Origin: Enterococcus_D entomosocium
GTDB lineage: Bacteria > Bacillota > Bacilli > Lactobacillales > Enterococcaceae
Assembly: GCF_030441895.1 (NCBI RefSeq)
Contig: NZ_JARJAS010000004.1
DNA: 64,000 nt
Strand: one strand, 5' to 3'
The notes beneath the pieces are model-generated. The model was not told the origin of the DNA. It searched no databases and was given only the letters and a program-made list of their open reading frames with translations. Shown piece after piece: positions 7,960 to 17,415 of the stretch (its first letter is position 1; every line of letters begins with the position of its first letter). The position numbers were made by a program, and so were the translations under genes.

Positions 7960-10038
7960 ATGGCATATAAATATTTAGTAATCGTGGAATCGCCGGCAAA
8001 GGCGAAAACCATTGAAAAATACCTTGGACGAAATTACAAAGTCGTCGCAAGTGTCGGTCATATTCGTGATCTTCCGAAAAGTAAAATGGGAATTGATGTC
8101 GAAAATGACTATGAACCGCATTACATTTCGATACGTGGCAAGGGCGATGTAATCAAAAGTCTCCGCTCAGCTGCGAAAAAAGCCGAAAAAGTCTACCTCG
8201 CAAGTGACCCGGATAGAGAAGGAGAAGCTATTGCTTGGCATTTAGCTTTTCTACTTGGATTAGATTTAAAAGATAAAAATCGCGTCGTCTTTAATGAAAT
8301 CACTAAAGATGCGGTCAAGGCAGCTTTCAAAGAACCAAGAACGATCGATGTAGATCTCGTTGACGCTCAACAAGCGCGCCGGATTTTAGACCGATTGGTG
8401 GGGTATTCATTGAGCCCGATCCTTTGGCGTAAAGTGAAAAAAGGATTGAGTGCTGGCCGTGTTCAATCGGTGGCGCTTAAGATTATTATAGATCGTGAAA
8501 AAGAGATCCGTGATTTTGTTCCTGAAGAATATTGGAGCATCGATGGGAACTTTAAAAAAGCCACGAAAAAATTCAAAGCCAATTTTTGGGGCCTAGATGG
8601 CAAAAAGAAAAAATTACCGAATGCTGAAAGCATAAAAGAAATCACCGATCGTCTTTCTAGTAAAGAGTTTCAAGTGACGAAGGTTGAAAAGAAAGAACGC
8701 AAACGCAACCCGGCGGCACCGTTTACCACCAGTAGCTTGCAACAAGAAGCAGCCCGTAAACTGAACTTTCGAACGCGGAAAACCATGATGGTCGCACAAC
8801 AGCTCTATGAAGGGATCGCTCTTGGTAAACAAGGCACCGTTGGTTTGATCACCTATATGCGTACCGATTCGACCCGAATCGCAGACACAGCCAAAGGCGA
8901 AGCGGCCGAATTTATTGAAAGTACTTATGGTTCAGAGTTCTCGGCGCACGGTGGCAAAAAACGCGCGAATGCACAAGGGGCACAAGATGCCCATGAAGCG
9001 GTAAGACCAACAAGTGTGATGCGTACGCCAGAAGCCATGGAGAAATTCTTAGACAAAGACCAACTGAAACTGTATCGCTTGATCTGGTCTCGCTTTGTGG
9101 CTAGTCAAATGACGCCGGCGATTTTGGATACAATGAAAGTTACCTTGGATCAAAATGGTGTCATCTTTATTGCCAATGGTTCAAAGATCAAATTTAAAGG
9201 GTTTATGCAGGTCTATGTGGAAGGGCGCGATGATGGCAAAGAAGACAAAGAGAACATTTTGCCAGAGTTAGTTGAAGGAGATGTGGTCCAATCCGTATCG
9301 ATCGAACCAAAACAGCATTTCACACAACCACCTGCCCGCTACAGTGAGGCCACCTTGATCAAAACCCTTGAAGAGAACGGTGTGGGTCGTCCTTCAACTT
9401 ATGCACCAACGTTGGAAACAATCCAACGACGTTATTATGTGAAATTGACACAAAAACGTTTTGAGCCAACTGAACTTGGTGAGATCGTCAATTCATTGAT
9501 CGAGGAATTCTTCCCGCAAATCGTTGATATGCATTTTACTGCTGAAATGGAAAATAGCTTGGATAGCATTGAAGCTGGGAAAGAAGAATGGGTCAAAGTC
9601 GTCGATCAATTCTACCGTCCATTTGAAAAAGAATTGACGACCGCAGAAGAAAGTATCGAAAAAATCCAAATCAAAGACGAACCTGCAGGCTTTGACTGTG
9701 ATCTTTGTGGACATCCAATGGTGATCAAATTAGGTCGCTACGGAAAATTTTATGCCTGTAGTAATTTCCCTGACTGTCGCAACACGAAACCAATCGTCAA
9801 AGAAATCGGCGTTGAGTGCCCGGTCTGTCACCAAGGCCAAGTTGTTGAACGCAAATCGAAAAAAAATCGGTTGTTTTATGGATGTACCCGTTATCCGGAC
9901 TGTGACTTTACTTCTTGGGACAAACCTGTAGGCCGTAATTGTCCGAAATGTGATAATTACTTAGTCGAGAAGAAAGTCAAAGGCGGCAAGCAAGTCGTGT
10001 GTATCAATGGGGACTATGAAGAAAATGTGCAAAAATAA
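7960..10038 (+). CDS. topA: DNA topoisomerase I (type IA)
   Basis: This 692-residue enzyme relaxes negative supercoils. The Toprim domain is at the N-terminus (VIVESPAKAKTIEKYLG, then DPDREGEAIAWHL). The active-site tyrosine is Y299 in TYMRTDSTR. The C-terminus has zinc-ribbon domains: two complete four-cysteine units (CDLCG...CSNFPDC and CPVCH...CTRYPDC) and a third, incomplete one with only three cysteines. The ATG follows AGGAAGGAGCC. Its own strong promoter lies upstream. Supercoiling-dependent control is usual for topA but cannot be read from the sequence. Confidence 0.97.
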   Translation: MAYKYLVIVESPAKAKTIEKYLGRNYKVVASVGHIRDLPKSKMGIDVENDYEPHYISIRGKGDVIKSLRSAAKKAEKVYLASDPDREGEAIAWHLAFLLGLDLKDKNRVVFNEITKDAVKAAFKEPRTIDVDLVDAQQARRILDRLVGYSLSPILWRKVKKGLSAGRVQSVALKIIIDREKEIRDFVPEEYWSIDGNFKKATKKFKANFWGLDGKKKKLPNAESIKEITDRLSSKEFQVTKVEKKERKRNPAAPFTTSSLQQEAARKLNFRTRKTMMVAQQLYEGIALGKQGTVGLITYMRTDSTRIADTAKGEAAEFIESTYGSEFSAHGGKKRANAQGAQDAHEAVRPTSVMRTPEAMEKFLDKDQLKLYRLIWSRFVASQMTPAILDTMKVTLDQNGVIFIANGSKIKFKGFMQVYVEGRDDGKEDKENILPELVEGDVVQSVSIEPKQHFTQPPARYSEATLIKTLEENGVGRPSTYAPTLETIQRRYYVKLTQKRFEPTELGEIVNSLIEEFFPQIVDMHFTAEMENSLDSIEAGKEEWVKVVDQFYRPFEKELTTAEESIEKIQIKDEPAGFDCDLCGHPMVIKLGRYGKFYACSNFPDCRNTKPIVKEIGVECPVCHQGQVVERKSKKNRLFYGCTRYPDCDFTSWDKPVGRNCPKCDNYLVEKKVKGGKQVVCINGDYEENVQK

Positions 10039-10086
10039 CTAGCAGGATTCCCTGTTAAAAAAAGAATCGGCGCATTCTTTTGAACG

Positions 10087-10108
10087 GTCAGCCTTGATGT
10101 TGGCTGAC
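10087..10108 (+). other. Small hairpin between topA and trmFO
   Basis: GTCAGCC (10087-10093) and GGCTGAC (10102-10108) form a perfect 7-bp stem with an 8-nt loop. It is not followed by a T-run, so it is at best a weak terminator or an RNA-stability element. Confidence 0.4.
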
Positions 10109-10190
10109 AAAAGAAAGTGCCGGTCCTTTTGATTAATACAAGCAGTTTCTTATGAGAAGAGGCGAGCTTTTGAAATAAAAGGAGAGCACT

Positions 10191-11492
10191 ATGAAAGAAA
10201 TCAATGTTATTGGTGCCGGTTTAGCCGGAAGCGAAGCTGCTTGGCAAGCAGCGCAAGCAGGTGTCGCAGTAAAGCTTTATGAAATGCGTCCTAAGAAATC
10301 GACAGAAGCCCATCATACAAATAATTTTGCTGAACTTGTTTGTACGAATTCACTTCGGGGCAACAACTTAACGAATGCGGTCGGTGTTTTGAAAGAAGAA
10401 ATGCGCCGCTTAGATTCAGTCATTATTACCTCTGCAGACAAAACAGCTGTTCCAGCAGGTGGTGCTTTAGCTGTGGATCGTGATGATTTCTCAGAGTTAG
10501 TAACCAAACGTGTCAAAGAACATCCTTTAGTCACTGTCATCGAAGAGGAGATCACTGAAATTCCAGAAGGGATTACCGTGATTGCAACTGGACCTTTGAC
10601 TTCTGAACCTTTATCAAAAGCGATCCAAGCTTTTAACGGATCAGAAGGATTTTATTTCTATGACGCAGCAGCACCGATCGTCGATAAATCCACCATCAAT
10701 ATGGATAAAGTTTATTTGAAATCACGCTATGACAAAGGCGAAGCAGCCTATCTGAACTGTCCAATGAACGAAGAGGAGTTTTATGCGTTTCGTGAAGCTT
10801 TAGTCAATGCGGAAGTGGCCCCTTTGAAAGAATTCGAAAAAGAAAAATTTTTTGAAGGATGTATGCCAATCGAAGTTATGGCTGGCCGTGGACCGAAAAC
10901 CATGTTGTTTGGTCCGATGAAACCAGTTGGATTGGAAGATCCGAAAACCGGCAAACGTCCCTACGCAGTGATTCAGTTGCGTCAAGACAATGCGGCTGCT
11001 TCTCTTTACAACATCGTTGGTTTTCAAACACATTTAAAATGGGGCGAGCAAAAACGGGTTTTCCGTATGATCCCTGGTTTGGAAGAGGCAGAATTTGTGC
11101 GCTACGGCGTGATGCATCGGAATAGTTTTATGAATTCACCAGAGTTGTTACAACAAACGTACCAATCGAAAAAACGTGAAGACCTCTTTTTTGCTGGTCA
11201 GATGACAGGCGTTGAAGGGTATGTTGAAAGTGCAGCCAGTGGATTGATGGCCGGGATCAACGCTGCCAAACTTGCAAAAGGGGAAACGCCGATCATTATG
11301 CCACAAGAGACGACAATTGGCAGTATGGCGTATTATATCACTCATGCAGAAGGCAAACACTTCCAACCGATGAATGCCAACTTTGGTTTGCTGCCAGAAC
11401 TTCCAGAACGAATCAGAGATAAAAAATCTCGTTATGAAGCATTGGCAAACCGGGCATTAGCTGCCTTAGAAGAAGCCAAAGAACAACTATAA
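10191..11492 (+). CDS. trmFO: Methylenetetrahydrofolate-tRNA (uracil-5-)-methyltransferase
   Basis: This 433-residue flavoprotein starts with a dinucleotide-binding motif (VIGAGLAGSEAAWQAA) and contains the GidA-like FAD fold. TrmFO methylates U54 in the tRNA T-loop using methylene-THF and FADH2, and replaces the SAM-dependent TrmA in most Firmicutes. The ATG follows AAAGGAGAG. Its position right after topA matches the order in Bacillus and other Firmicutes. A strong terminator closes the gene. Confidence 0.97.
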   Translation: MKEINVIGAGLAGSEAAWQAAQAGVAVKLYEMRPKKSTEAHHTNNFAELVCTNSLRGNNLTNAVGVLKEEMRRLDSVIITSADKTAVPAGGALAVDRDDFSELVTKRVKEHPLVTVIEEEITEIPEGITVIATGPLTSEPLSKAIQAFNGSEGFYFYDAAAPIVDKSTINMDKVYLKSRYDKGEAAYLNCPMNEEEFYAFREALVNAEVAPLKEFEKEKFFEGCMPIEVMAGRGPKTMLFGPMKPVGLEDPKTGKRPYAVIQLRQDNAAASLYNIVGFQTHLKWGEQKRVFRMIPGLEEAEFVRYGVMHRNSFMNSPELLQQTYQSKKREDLFFAGQMTGVEGYVESAASGLMAGINAAKLAKGETPIIMPQETTIGSMAYYITHAEGKHFQPMNANFGLLPELPERIRDKKSRYEALANRALAALEEAKEQL

Positions 11493-11508
11493 GAGCGATG
11501 AGTCATCA

Positions 11509-11544
11509 CCTTCTTACTAATAAATGGTAAGAAGGTTTTTTTTT
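11509..11544 (+). terminator. Intrinsic terminator after trmFO
   Basis: CCTTCTTAC (11509-11517) pairs with GTAAGAAGG (11527-11535), followed by nine T. Confidence 0.9.
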
Positions 11545-11552
11545 AATTTGTC

Positions 11553-11581
11553 TTGAAACTTTAATCAAGGTGACTTATGAT
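11553..11581 (+). promoter_or_regulatory. Promoter of the NfeD-flotillin operon
   Basis: TTGAAA (11553-11558), a 17-nt spacer and TATGAT (11576-11581) lie just after the trmFO terminator and 30 nt before the next start. Confidence 0.75.
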
Positions 11582-11611
11582 AGACAGTAACAATGACAGA
11601 GGGTGGTGAAG

Positions 11612-12037
11612 ATGGTGATTGGAGAATGGATTCATTTGATTCAAAACTATTTACAGCGTTTTCCTACAGTAATTCAATTTTTAGGATGGCTGATCCTTTT
11701 GGTCGGGGTCATTTTCGTTGTCTTTGTTTTATTTAGTTTGCTGTTAGGTCCCATTATGTGGCTTTACAATCGCATCACAGACAAAAACCGCAGCAATGTC
11801 ATTAGTCGCAATGATTTTGTGATCGGTGAACTGACGGAAAAGATTGTCGGAGATACAATCGGCGAAGTCATGGAGATAGGGAGTCAAGGTGCACGTTCTG
11901 TTTATCCTGCACGTTTTTTTCGGGAAGAAGATCGTGAAAACAATGTTCGATTGCCAGTCGGAACCAAAGTCATCATTGTCGATTTTGATAAAAAAGGGAT
12001 CGCGTTGGTGGTGGAAAGTAAAAATTTTATAGAATAG
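11612..12037 (+). CDS. NfeD-like membrane protein, flotillin partner
   Basis: This 141-residue protein has one or two N-terminal hydrophobic segments (about residues 17-50). A C-terminal beta-rich OB-like domain ends in VGTKVIIVDFDKKGIALVV. This is the layout of short NfeD proteins such as B. subtilis YuaF. The following gene, 13 nt away, encodes a flotillin, and YuaF-YuaG pairs are standard, so it probably assists the flotillin in membrane microdomains. The ATG at 11612 is preferred over two GTG codons just upstream (11603, 11606). The family is clear but the molecular role is not settled. Confidence 0.8.
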   Translation: MVIGEWIHLIQNYLQRFPTVIQFLGWLILLVGVIFVVFVLFSLLLGPIMWLYNRITDKNRSNVISRNDFVIGELTEKIVGDTIGEVMEIGSQGARSVYPARFFREEDRENNVRLPVGTKVIIVDFDKKGIALVVESKNFIE

Positions 12038-12050
12038 GAAGTGTTACGTT

Positions 12051-13487
12051 ATGGTGGATACAGGATCAGCAGTAGATTTTTTAAGTAATCCGATTTTATG
12101 GGGTGTTGTCCTCGTTGTTTTATTGATCGCTTTTTTGATGATACGCTATCGCATTGGGAAACCCGATGAAGCATTGATCGTTACGGGGTCGTTTTTAGGA
12201 AAAGAAGGCATCAAAATCTTAAAAAACAGTGGGACGTTTGTGATTCCTATTGTTCAAAAAGCCCATAAATTAAGTTTATTGACCCACAAGTTAGAGATTG
12301 GGACACCAGAAGTTTATACGGAACAAGGCGTACCGATCAAAGCCAGTGCGACGGTGCTTGTAAAGGTCGGCAACAGTACCGAGTCGATCAAGACAGCTGC
12401 TGAGCAATACTTAGGCAAATCCACAGGTGAATTGGAAGATGAAGCCCAAGAAGTCTTAGAAGGTCACTTACGGGCGATTCTAGGAACGATGACGGTAGAA
12501 GCCATCTATAAAAACCGCGATGATTTTGCGGAACAAGTGCAAGAAGTTGCCTCTACGGACTTGAAGAAAATGGGGTTGGAGATCGTTTCGTTTACGATCA
12601 AAGATGTCAGCGACAGCAATGGCTACTTGGATGCGTTAGGACGCCCTCAGATTGCTGAAGTGAAAAAAAATGCCGAAGTAGCGGAATCCAATGCCTTAAG
12701 AGAAACTCGAATCAAGCAAGCTGAGAATGAGCAATTGGCACAGCATGAAGAGATCCGTCGCCAAACAGAAATCGCAGAAGCGACAAAAGATATGGCATTG
12801 AAACAAGCACAATACAAACAAGAACGCGAAGTTGCGGATGCGAAAGCGGAACAGATCGCGGTCGGCGAACAAATGAAAGTTCAATTGATCGAACAAGAAA
12901 AAAATATCGAGATTCAAGAAAAACAAGCGGAATTGACGGAAAAAGAATTGAATGCAACTGTCCGTAAAAAAGCCGAAGCGGATAAATATGTGGTTGAACA
13001 AAACGCTTTAGCAGACAAAGCAAGAGAAATCGCACGAGCACAAGCGGAAGCGGAAAAAGTCAAATTAGCTGCCCAAGCAGAAGCCGAACGAATTGAAAAA
13101 CTAGGTAGTGCCGACGCGGAACGGATCGCAAAAGTCGGTCAAGCCGAAGCGGAAAGCCGTGAAAAGATGGCGATTGCTTTGACCAAACTGAACGAAGCTG
13201 GTATTTTGATGGAGTTCATCAAAGTGCTGCCTGAAATCGCGAAAGAGGTCAATGCGCCACTGAGCAATATTGATAAAGTGGTTAGCTTTGGCGGCAATGA
13301 TGGTCTTCAATCAATGGGGGAAGCTGGTTTAGCGCGAACCTTTGATACGATCAAAGAGACAACCGGATTAGACTTAGTTGGGTTAATCAATGACACGATG
13401 TCCACAAAGCAAGGAAACAAAGAGCTAGTTCAGGCTGTATCTGAAAGCACTGGTTCGCATCAGCCAACAACTGATCCAATCGAATAA
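12051..13487 (+). CDS. Flotillin (SPFH-domain membrane scaffold)
   Basis: This 478-residue protein has an N-terminal membrane segment (about residues 13-32), an SPFH/Band 7 domain and a long alanine/glutamate-rich coiled coil (about residues 200-380) with repeated AEAE and KAEAEK patterns. It closes with a conserved flotillin C-terminus (FGGNDGLQSMGEAGLA). It resembles B. subtilis FloT (YuaG). Flotillins organise membrane microdomains and affect secretion and signalling. The gene follows an NfeD-like partner and ends at a strong terminator, so the two form a self-contained operon inserted between trmFO and xerC. Confidence 0.93.
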   Translation: MVDTGSAVDFLSNPILWGVVLVVLLIAFLMIRYRIGKPDEALIVTGSFLGKEGIKILKNSGTFVIPIVQKAHKLSLLTHKLEIGTPEVYTEQGVPIKASATVLVKVGNSTESIKTAAEQYLGKSTGELEDEAQEVLEGHLRAILGTMTVEAIYKNRDDFAEQVQEVASTDLKKMGLEIVSFTIKDVSDSNGYLDALGRPQIAEVKKNAEVAESNALRETRIKQAENEQLAQHEEIRRQTEIAEATKDMALKQAQYKQEREVADAKAEQIAVGEQMKVQLIEQEKNIEIQEKQAELTEKELNATVRKKAEADKYVVEQNALADKAREIARAQAEAEKVKLAAQAEAERIEKLGSADAERIAKVGQAEAESREKMAIALTKLNEAGILMEFIKVLPEIAKEVNAPLSNIDKVVSFGGNDGLQSMGEAGLARTFDTIKETTGLDLVGLINDTMSTKQGNKELVQAVSESTGSHQPTTDPIE

Positions 13488-13502
13488 AAGCAAATAAGTG
13501 GA

Positions 13503-13550
13503 AACGTATCAGTCCCTCTTTCTTTTGATAAGAGGGACTGGTACGTTTTT
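13503..13550 (+). terminator. Strong intrinsic terminator after the flotillin gene
   Basis: The arms 13503-13520 and 13529-13546 (AACGTA.CAGTCCCTCTT and its complement) form a stem of about 17 bp, with a T-run at 13546-13550. Confidence 0.92.
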
Positions 13551-13722
13551 CTGGCGCATTTAACGGATCTTTCTGAACAAAGATAAGAATCTTACGTAGA
13601 TTCTTAGAAAGTTTTCACAATTATGTCTAAACTTTGAAATATTGATTAAATTCTGACAATTCATTTGTTTTTTTTTGTGGTCTATGCTAAAGTTATTTCG
13701 AATCATGAAAAGGGGGGTTAAT

Positions 13723-14622
13723 TTGCAAACAGATCAGTTTCAAGAAGAGTTTTTTCGTTATCTTATTGTTGAAAGAGGGTATTCGGAAAAGACAAAAAAA
13801 GCGTATCAAGAAGATATGGGCGATTTTTTTCACTTCTTAAAAGAGTCTGGCAATGAAGACCCATTAGCAGTGGAATACCGCGATGTTCGCGTCTATTTAA
13901 GCTATTTGACGGAACGAGAGTACAGCCGTAATTCCATCAGTCGTAAAATGGCTAGTTTGCGATCTTTTTATCAGTTTCTAACCAAGCATGAGATCGTCAA
14001 AGAGAATCCTTTCGCCTACATTCATTTAAAAAAGAAAAACGCCAAATTGCCGCGTTTTTTTTATGAGAAGGAAATAGATGCTCTCTTTCAAAGTGTTGCT
14101 GGCGATGAGCCACTACAACAGCGCAATCAAGCATTGTTAGAAGTCCTTTATGGTTCAGGTTTGCGGGTCAGTGAGTGCAGCAGTCTCACACTGGGGGCAA
14201 TCGATTGGGAAAGCGGCGTATTACTGATCCATGGGAAGGGGAATAAGGATCGCTATGTTCCTTTCGGTAGTTACGCACAAGCAGCAGTCAAACGCTATCT
14301 TTCCTCAGGACGCAAACAGCTGATGGAAAAGCAGAACAAGGAACACGAGATCCTTTTCGTGAATCATCTTGGTGACGGGATCACTGCAACTGGGATCGAA
14401 TATGTTTTGAATCAAATCATTCGAAAAAGCAGTTTAGACAGTAAAATCCATCCTCATATGCTTCGGCATACGTTTGCAACCCATTTATTAAACAATGGCG
14501 CCGATATGCGGACCGTTCAAGAACTGTTGGGGCATGCCAATCTATCGACGACACAGATTTATGCGCATGTCACCAAAGACAGTTTACAAAAAAATTATCG
14601 CCAATTTCATCCACGCGCGTAA
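13723..14622 (+). CDS. xerC: Tyrosine recombinase XerC (CodV)
   Basis: This is a 299-residue tyrosine recombinase with all six catalytic residues present: R148 (GLRVSE), K172, H245, R248 (HMLRHTF), H271 (LLGHAN) and Y280 (TTQIYAHV). It resolves chromosome dimers at dif together with a second recombinase. The TTG at 13723 is chosen because an AAAGGGGGG ribosome binding site lies just upstream and it gives the usual XerC length; ATG 13705 is an alternative. It heads the block xerC-hslV-hslU-codY, the same order as codV-clpQ-clpY-codY in Bacillus, so it is not a phage integrase. Confidence 0.95.
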   Translation: MQTDQFQEEFFRYLIVERGYSEKTKKAYQEDMGDFFHFLKESGNEDPLAVEYRDVRVYLSYLTEREYSRNSISRKMASLRSFYQFLTKHEIVKENPFAYIHLKKKNAKLPRFFYEKEIDALFQSVAGDEPLQQRNQALLEVLYGSGLRVSECSSLTLGAIDWESGVLLIHGKGNKDRYVPFGSYAQAAVKRYLSSGRKQLMEKQNKEHEILFVNHLGDGITATGIEYVLNQIIRKSSLDSKIHPHMLRHTFATHLLNNGADMRTVQELLGHANLSTTQIYAHVTKDSLQKNYRQFHPRA

Positions 14623-14644
14623 AATTGGTACAGGAGGAACATAA

Positions 14645-15187
14645 ATGAAGTCAGAATTTCATTCAACCACCATCTGTGCGGTTGAAAAAGATGGAAAATT
14701 TGCCATGGCCGGTGACGGACAAGTAACGATGGGAGAACAGGTCGTTATGAAAGGAACCGCTCGGAAAGTCCGTCGAATTTACAATGGTGAAGTGATCGTT
14801 GGTTTTGCCGGCAGTGTGGCAGATGCCTTTACCTTGGAAGAAAAATTTGAAGGAAAACTAAATGAATACAACGGAAATTTGCAGCGAGCTGCAGTAGAAT
14901 TGGCACAAGAATGGCGGACTCAGCAATCGATGCAAAAATTAGAGGCGATGCTGATCGTCATGAATGATAAGGAGATGCTTTTGGTCTCTGGGACAGGCGA
15001 AGTCATTTCGCCAGATGAAGGGATCTTAGCCATCGGTTCAGGTGGAAACTATGCCTTGGCAGCAGCCCGTGCGATGAAACGTTATGGCGGTGAACTATCT
15101 GCCAAAGAAATTGCTGAAGGTGCCTTGAATATTGCCGCAGACATTTGTGTCTTTACGAATCACAATATCATTGTAGAAGAGTTTTAA
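14645..15187 (+). CDS. hslV: ATP-dependent protease subunit HslV (ClpQ)
   Basis: This is a 180-residue proteasome-beta-like peptidase. The conserved core TTICAVEKDGKFAMAGDGQVT is preceded by a seven-residue extension MKSEFHS. In E. coli HslV the first T of this core is the N-terminal nucleophile. In Bacillus CodW a similar extension is present and a serine near the start has been proposed as the nucleophile. Either processing after residue 7 or use of an N-terminal serine would be needed here. It forms the HslUV complex with the next gene (14 nt away). AGGAGG precedes the ATG. Confidence 0.96.
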   Translation: MKSEFHSTTICAVEKDGKFAMAGDGQVTMGEQVVMKGTARKVRRIYNGEVIVGFAGSVADAFTLEEKFEGKLNEYNGNLQRAAVELAQEWRTQQSMQKLEAMLIVMNDKEMLLVSGTGEVISPDEGILAIGSGGNYALAAARAMKRYGGELSAKEIAEGALNIAADICVFTNHNIIVEEF

Positions 15188-15201
15188 AGAGGGATGACGA
15201 T

Positions 15202-16599
15202 ATGACAAACCAAAACAAATCACCACGAGAAATCGTGAAAGAGTTAGATGAATACATCGTTGGACAAACCAACGCCAAAAAATCAGTGGCTGTTGCTTTG
15301 AGAAATCGCTACCGCCGGCTGCAATTAGATGAAAAGATGCAACAAGATGTCACACCAAAAAATATTTTGATGATCGGACCAACAGGGGTTGGTAAAACGG
15401 AAATTGCGCGACGCTTAGCAAAGATCGTTGATGCACCTTTCGTTAAGTTAGAAGCGACGAAATTCACGGAAGTCGGCTATGTCGGTCGAGACGTAGAATC
15501 GATGGTACGTGACCTCGTTGAGAATGCGATCCAAATCGTGAAAAAAGAACAATATAAAAACGTGCGGATCCAAGCAGAGAAAAAAGCCAACCGTCGTTTA
15601 GTAAAAGTCTTAGTTCCTGGTATTAAAAAGGAACAGAAAAAGAATACCAATCCTTATGAACAAATGATGAATATGTTCAACGCCGCACAACAACCAGAAG
15701 AGCCAAAAGAAGAATTGACGGATGAGATTCGCAGCAACCGTCAAGCCATTTTTGAGCAATTAGAAAAGGGCCTTTTAGACAACCGGGAAGTGACGATCCA
15801 AGTCGATGAGCCGAAAAATCAAACACCGATGATGAACAATGGCTTAGAACAAATGGGGATCGATTTGAATGAAACCTTAGGAGCATTGAAACCGCAAAAG
15901 AAAATTGAACGCACAGTAACCGTAAAAGAAGCACGAGAATTGCTGATTCAAGAAGAATCTTCAAAACTGGTCAACGACGCGGATATTCACAGTGAAGCAT
16001 TACGTTTAGCAGAATCTAGTGGCATCATTTTTCTAGATGAAATCGACAAAGTATCTTCGAAATCACAGCAGTCAGGAGAAGTTTCTCGTGAAGGGGTGCA
16101 AAGAGATATCTTGCCGATCGTTGAAGGATCGCAAGTCAATACGAAATACGGAACCCTACAAACAGACCATATCCTTTTTATTGCTTCTGGGGCATTCCAC
16201 CTGTCGAAACCAAGCGATCTGATCCCTGAATTGCAAGGGCGTTTCCCGATTCGTGTGGAACTAGATGATTTGACAAAAGAAGACTTTGTTAAAATTTTAA
16301 CGGAGCCCAACAATGCCTTAGTCAAGCAATACATTGCCTTGTTAGGAACCGAAAATGTCAAAGTAGTCTTTACGATGGAAGCTATCGAGAAAATTGCCGA
16401 AATTGCTTATCAAGTGAATCGCGATACCGACAATATCGGTGCTCGTCGTTTGCATACGATTCTAGAGAAACTACTTGAAGACTTATTGTTTGAAGCATCT
16501 GAGATGCAAATGGGTGAAATTACCATCACAGAAGCGTATGTGGAAGAAAAACTTGCGTCCATCGCAAAAGATGAAGACTTAAGCCGGTATATTTTATAA
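15202..16599 (+). CDS. hslU: ATP-dependent protease ATPase subunit HslU (ClpY)
   Basis: This 465-residue AAA+ unfoldase has Walker A GPTGVGKTE, a long variable I-domain (about residues 110-240, rich in Q, N and E) and Walker B IIFLDEIDKV. The C-terminus ends in LSRYIL, as needed to dock into HslV. It unfolds substrates and feeds them to HslV. The ATG at 15202 follows GAGGGATG; an upstream in-frame extension into hslV is not credible. It is the third gene of the xerC-codY operon. Confidence 0.97.
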   Translation: MTNQNKSPREIVKELDEYIVGQTNAKKSVAVALRNRYRRLQLDEKMQQDVTPKNILMIGPTGVGKTEIARRLAKIVDAPFVKLEATKFTEVGYVGRDVESMVRDLVENAIQIVKKEQYKNVRIQAEKKANRRLVKVLVPGIKKEQKKNTNPYEQMMNMFNAAQQPEEPKEELTDEIRSNRQAIFEQLEKGLLDNREVTIQVDEPKNQTPMMNNGLEQMGIDLNETLGALKPQKKIERTVTVKEARELLIQEESSKLVNDADIHSEALRLAESSGIIFLDEIDKVSSKSQQSGEVSREGVQRDILPIVEGSQVNTKYGTLQTDHILFIASGAFHLSKPSDLIPELQGRFPIRVELDDLTKEDFVKILTEPNNALVKQYIALLGTENVKVVFTMEAIEKIAEIAYQVNRDTDNIGARRLHTILEKLLEDLLFEASEMQMGEITITEAYVEEKLASIAKDEDLSRYIL

Positions 16600-16612
16600 A
16601 GGGAGCGGACCA

Positions 16613-17404
16613 ATGAAAACATTATTAGAAAAGACAAGACAAATCAACGAATTATTGCAGCAAAAAAACACCTTTAATTTAGCTTCTGATTTGCCTTACG
16701 ACAAGATGGCTGTCATTTTAGGAAACATCCTAGACAGCAATGCGTATATTATTAGCATTGACGGTAGCGTGTTAGGTTTTGTTGAGAACCATGATGTCAA
16801 TAATGAACGCATCAAAAAAATGTTTGTTGAAAAACAGTTTCCTAAAAATTATACAGATTTAGTCGATCACCTGACTTCCACAGAAGCTAATGTGCCAATC
16901 AGTGATGATATGACCGCTTTTCCTGTAGAAGGCCGTGAGTTGTATCCCAACGGACTAACGACCATCGTACCGATTTACGGTGCAGGGGAACGTTTAGGTA
17001 CGATCATTCTTTCCAGAATCGATAAGTCCTTTGATGACGACGATTTGGTATTAGCGGAATATAGTGCGACAGTTGTTGGTATGCAATTCTTGTACCAAAA
17101 ATCCCGCAGTATCGAAGAAGATGTTCGCAGTACCACAGCTGTTCAAATGGCAATCAACACCCTTTCTTATAGTGAGTTGAAAGCTGTTCAAGCGATCTTT
17201 GAGGCATTAGAAGGCGACGAAGGTCGTCTGACCGCGTCAAGTATCGCTGATCGCATTGGAATTACACGGTCGGTGATCGTAAATGCTTTGCGTAAACTAG
17301 AGTCTGCCGGCATTATAGAATCCCGCTCTTTGGGGATGAAAGGCACCTATTTAAAAGTGCTTAACAGCCGCTTTAAAGAGGAATTGACGAAACATCAATA
17401 TTAG
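16613..17404 (+). CDS. codY: GTP-sensing global repressor CodY
   Basis: This 263-residue protein has an N-terminal GAF-like effector domain that binds branched-chain amino acids (MKTLLEKTRQINELLQ start). A C-terminal winged helix follows, with recognition region ASSIADRIGITRSVIVNALRKLE (shown here as the family signature, about residues 204-226). CodY represses nutrient-scavenging and stationary-phase genes when GTP and branched-chain amino acids are plentiful. It lies 13 nt after hslU. A GGGAGCGG sequence precedes the ATG. Confidence 0.98.
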   Translation: MKTLLEKTRQINELLQQKNTFNLASDLPYDKMAVILGNILDSNAYIISIDGSVLGFVENHDVNNERIKKMFVEKQFPKNYTDLVDHLTSTEANVPISDDMTAFPVEGRELYPNGLTTIVPIYGAGERLGTIILSRIDKSFDDDDLVLAEYSATVVGMQFLYQKSRSIEEDVRSTTAVQMAINTLSYSELKAVQAIFEALEGDEGRLTASSIADRIGITRSVIVNALRKLESAGIIESRSLGMKGTYLKVLNSRFKEELTKHQY

Positions 17405-17415
17405 GAGATGAGACC

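Noticed and set aside
10087..10108. Terminator after topA
   Set aside because: No T-run follows the 7-bp stem.
12696..13041. Open frames opposite the flotillin coiled coil
   Set aside because: They are the antisense of GAA/GCA-rich codons and have phenylalanine/leucine-rich nonsense composition.
13723..14622. Phage-type integrase
   Set aside because: The gene order with hslVU-codY and the length identify it as XerC.
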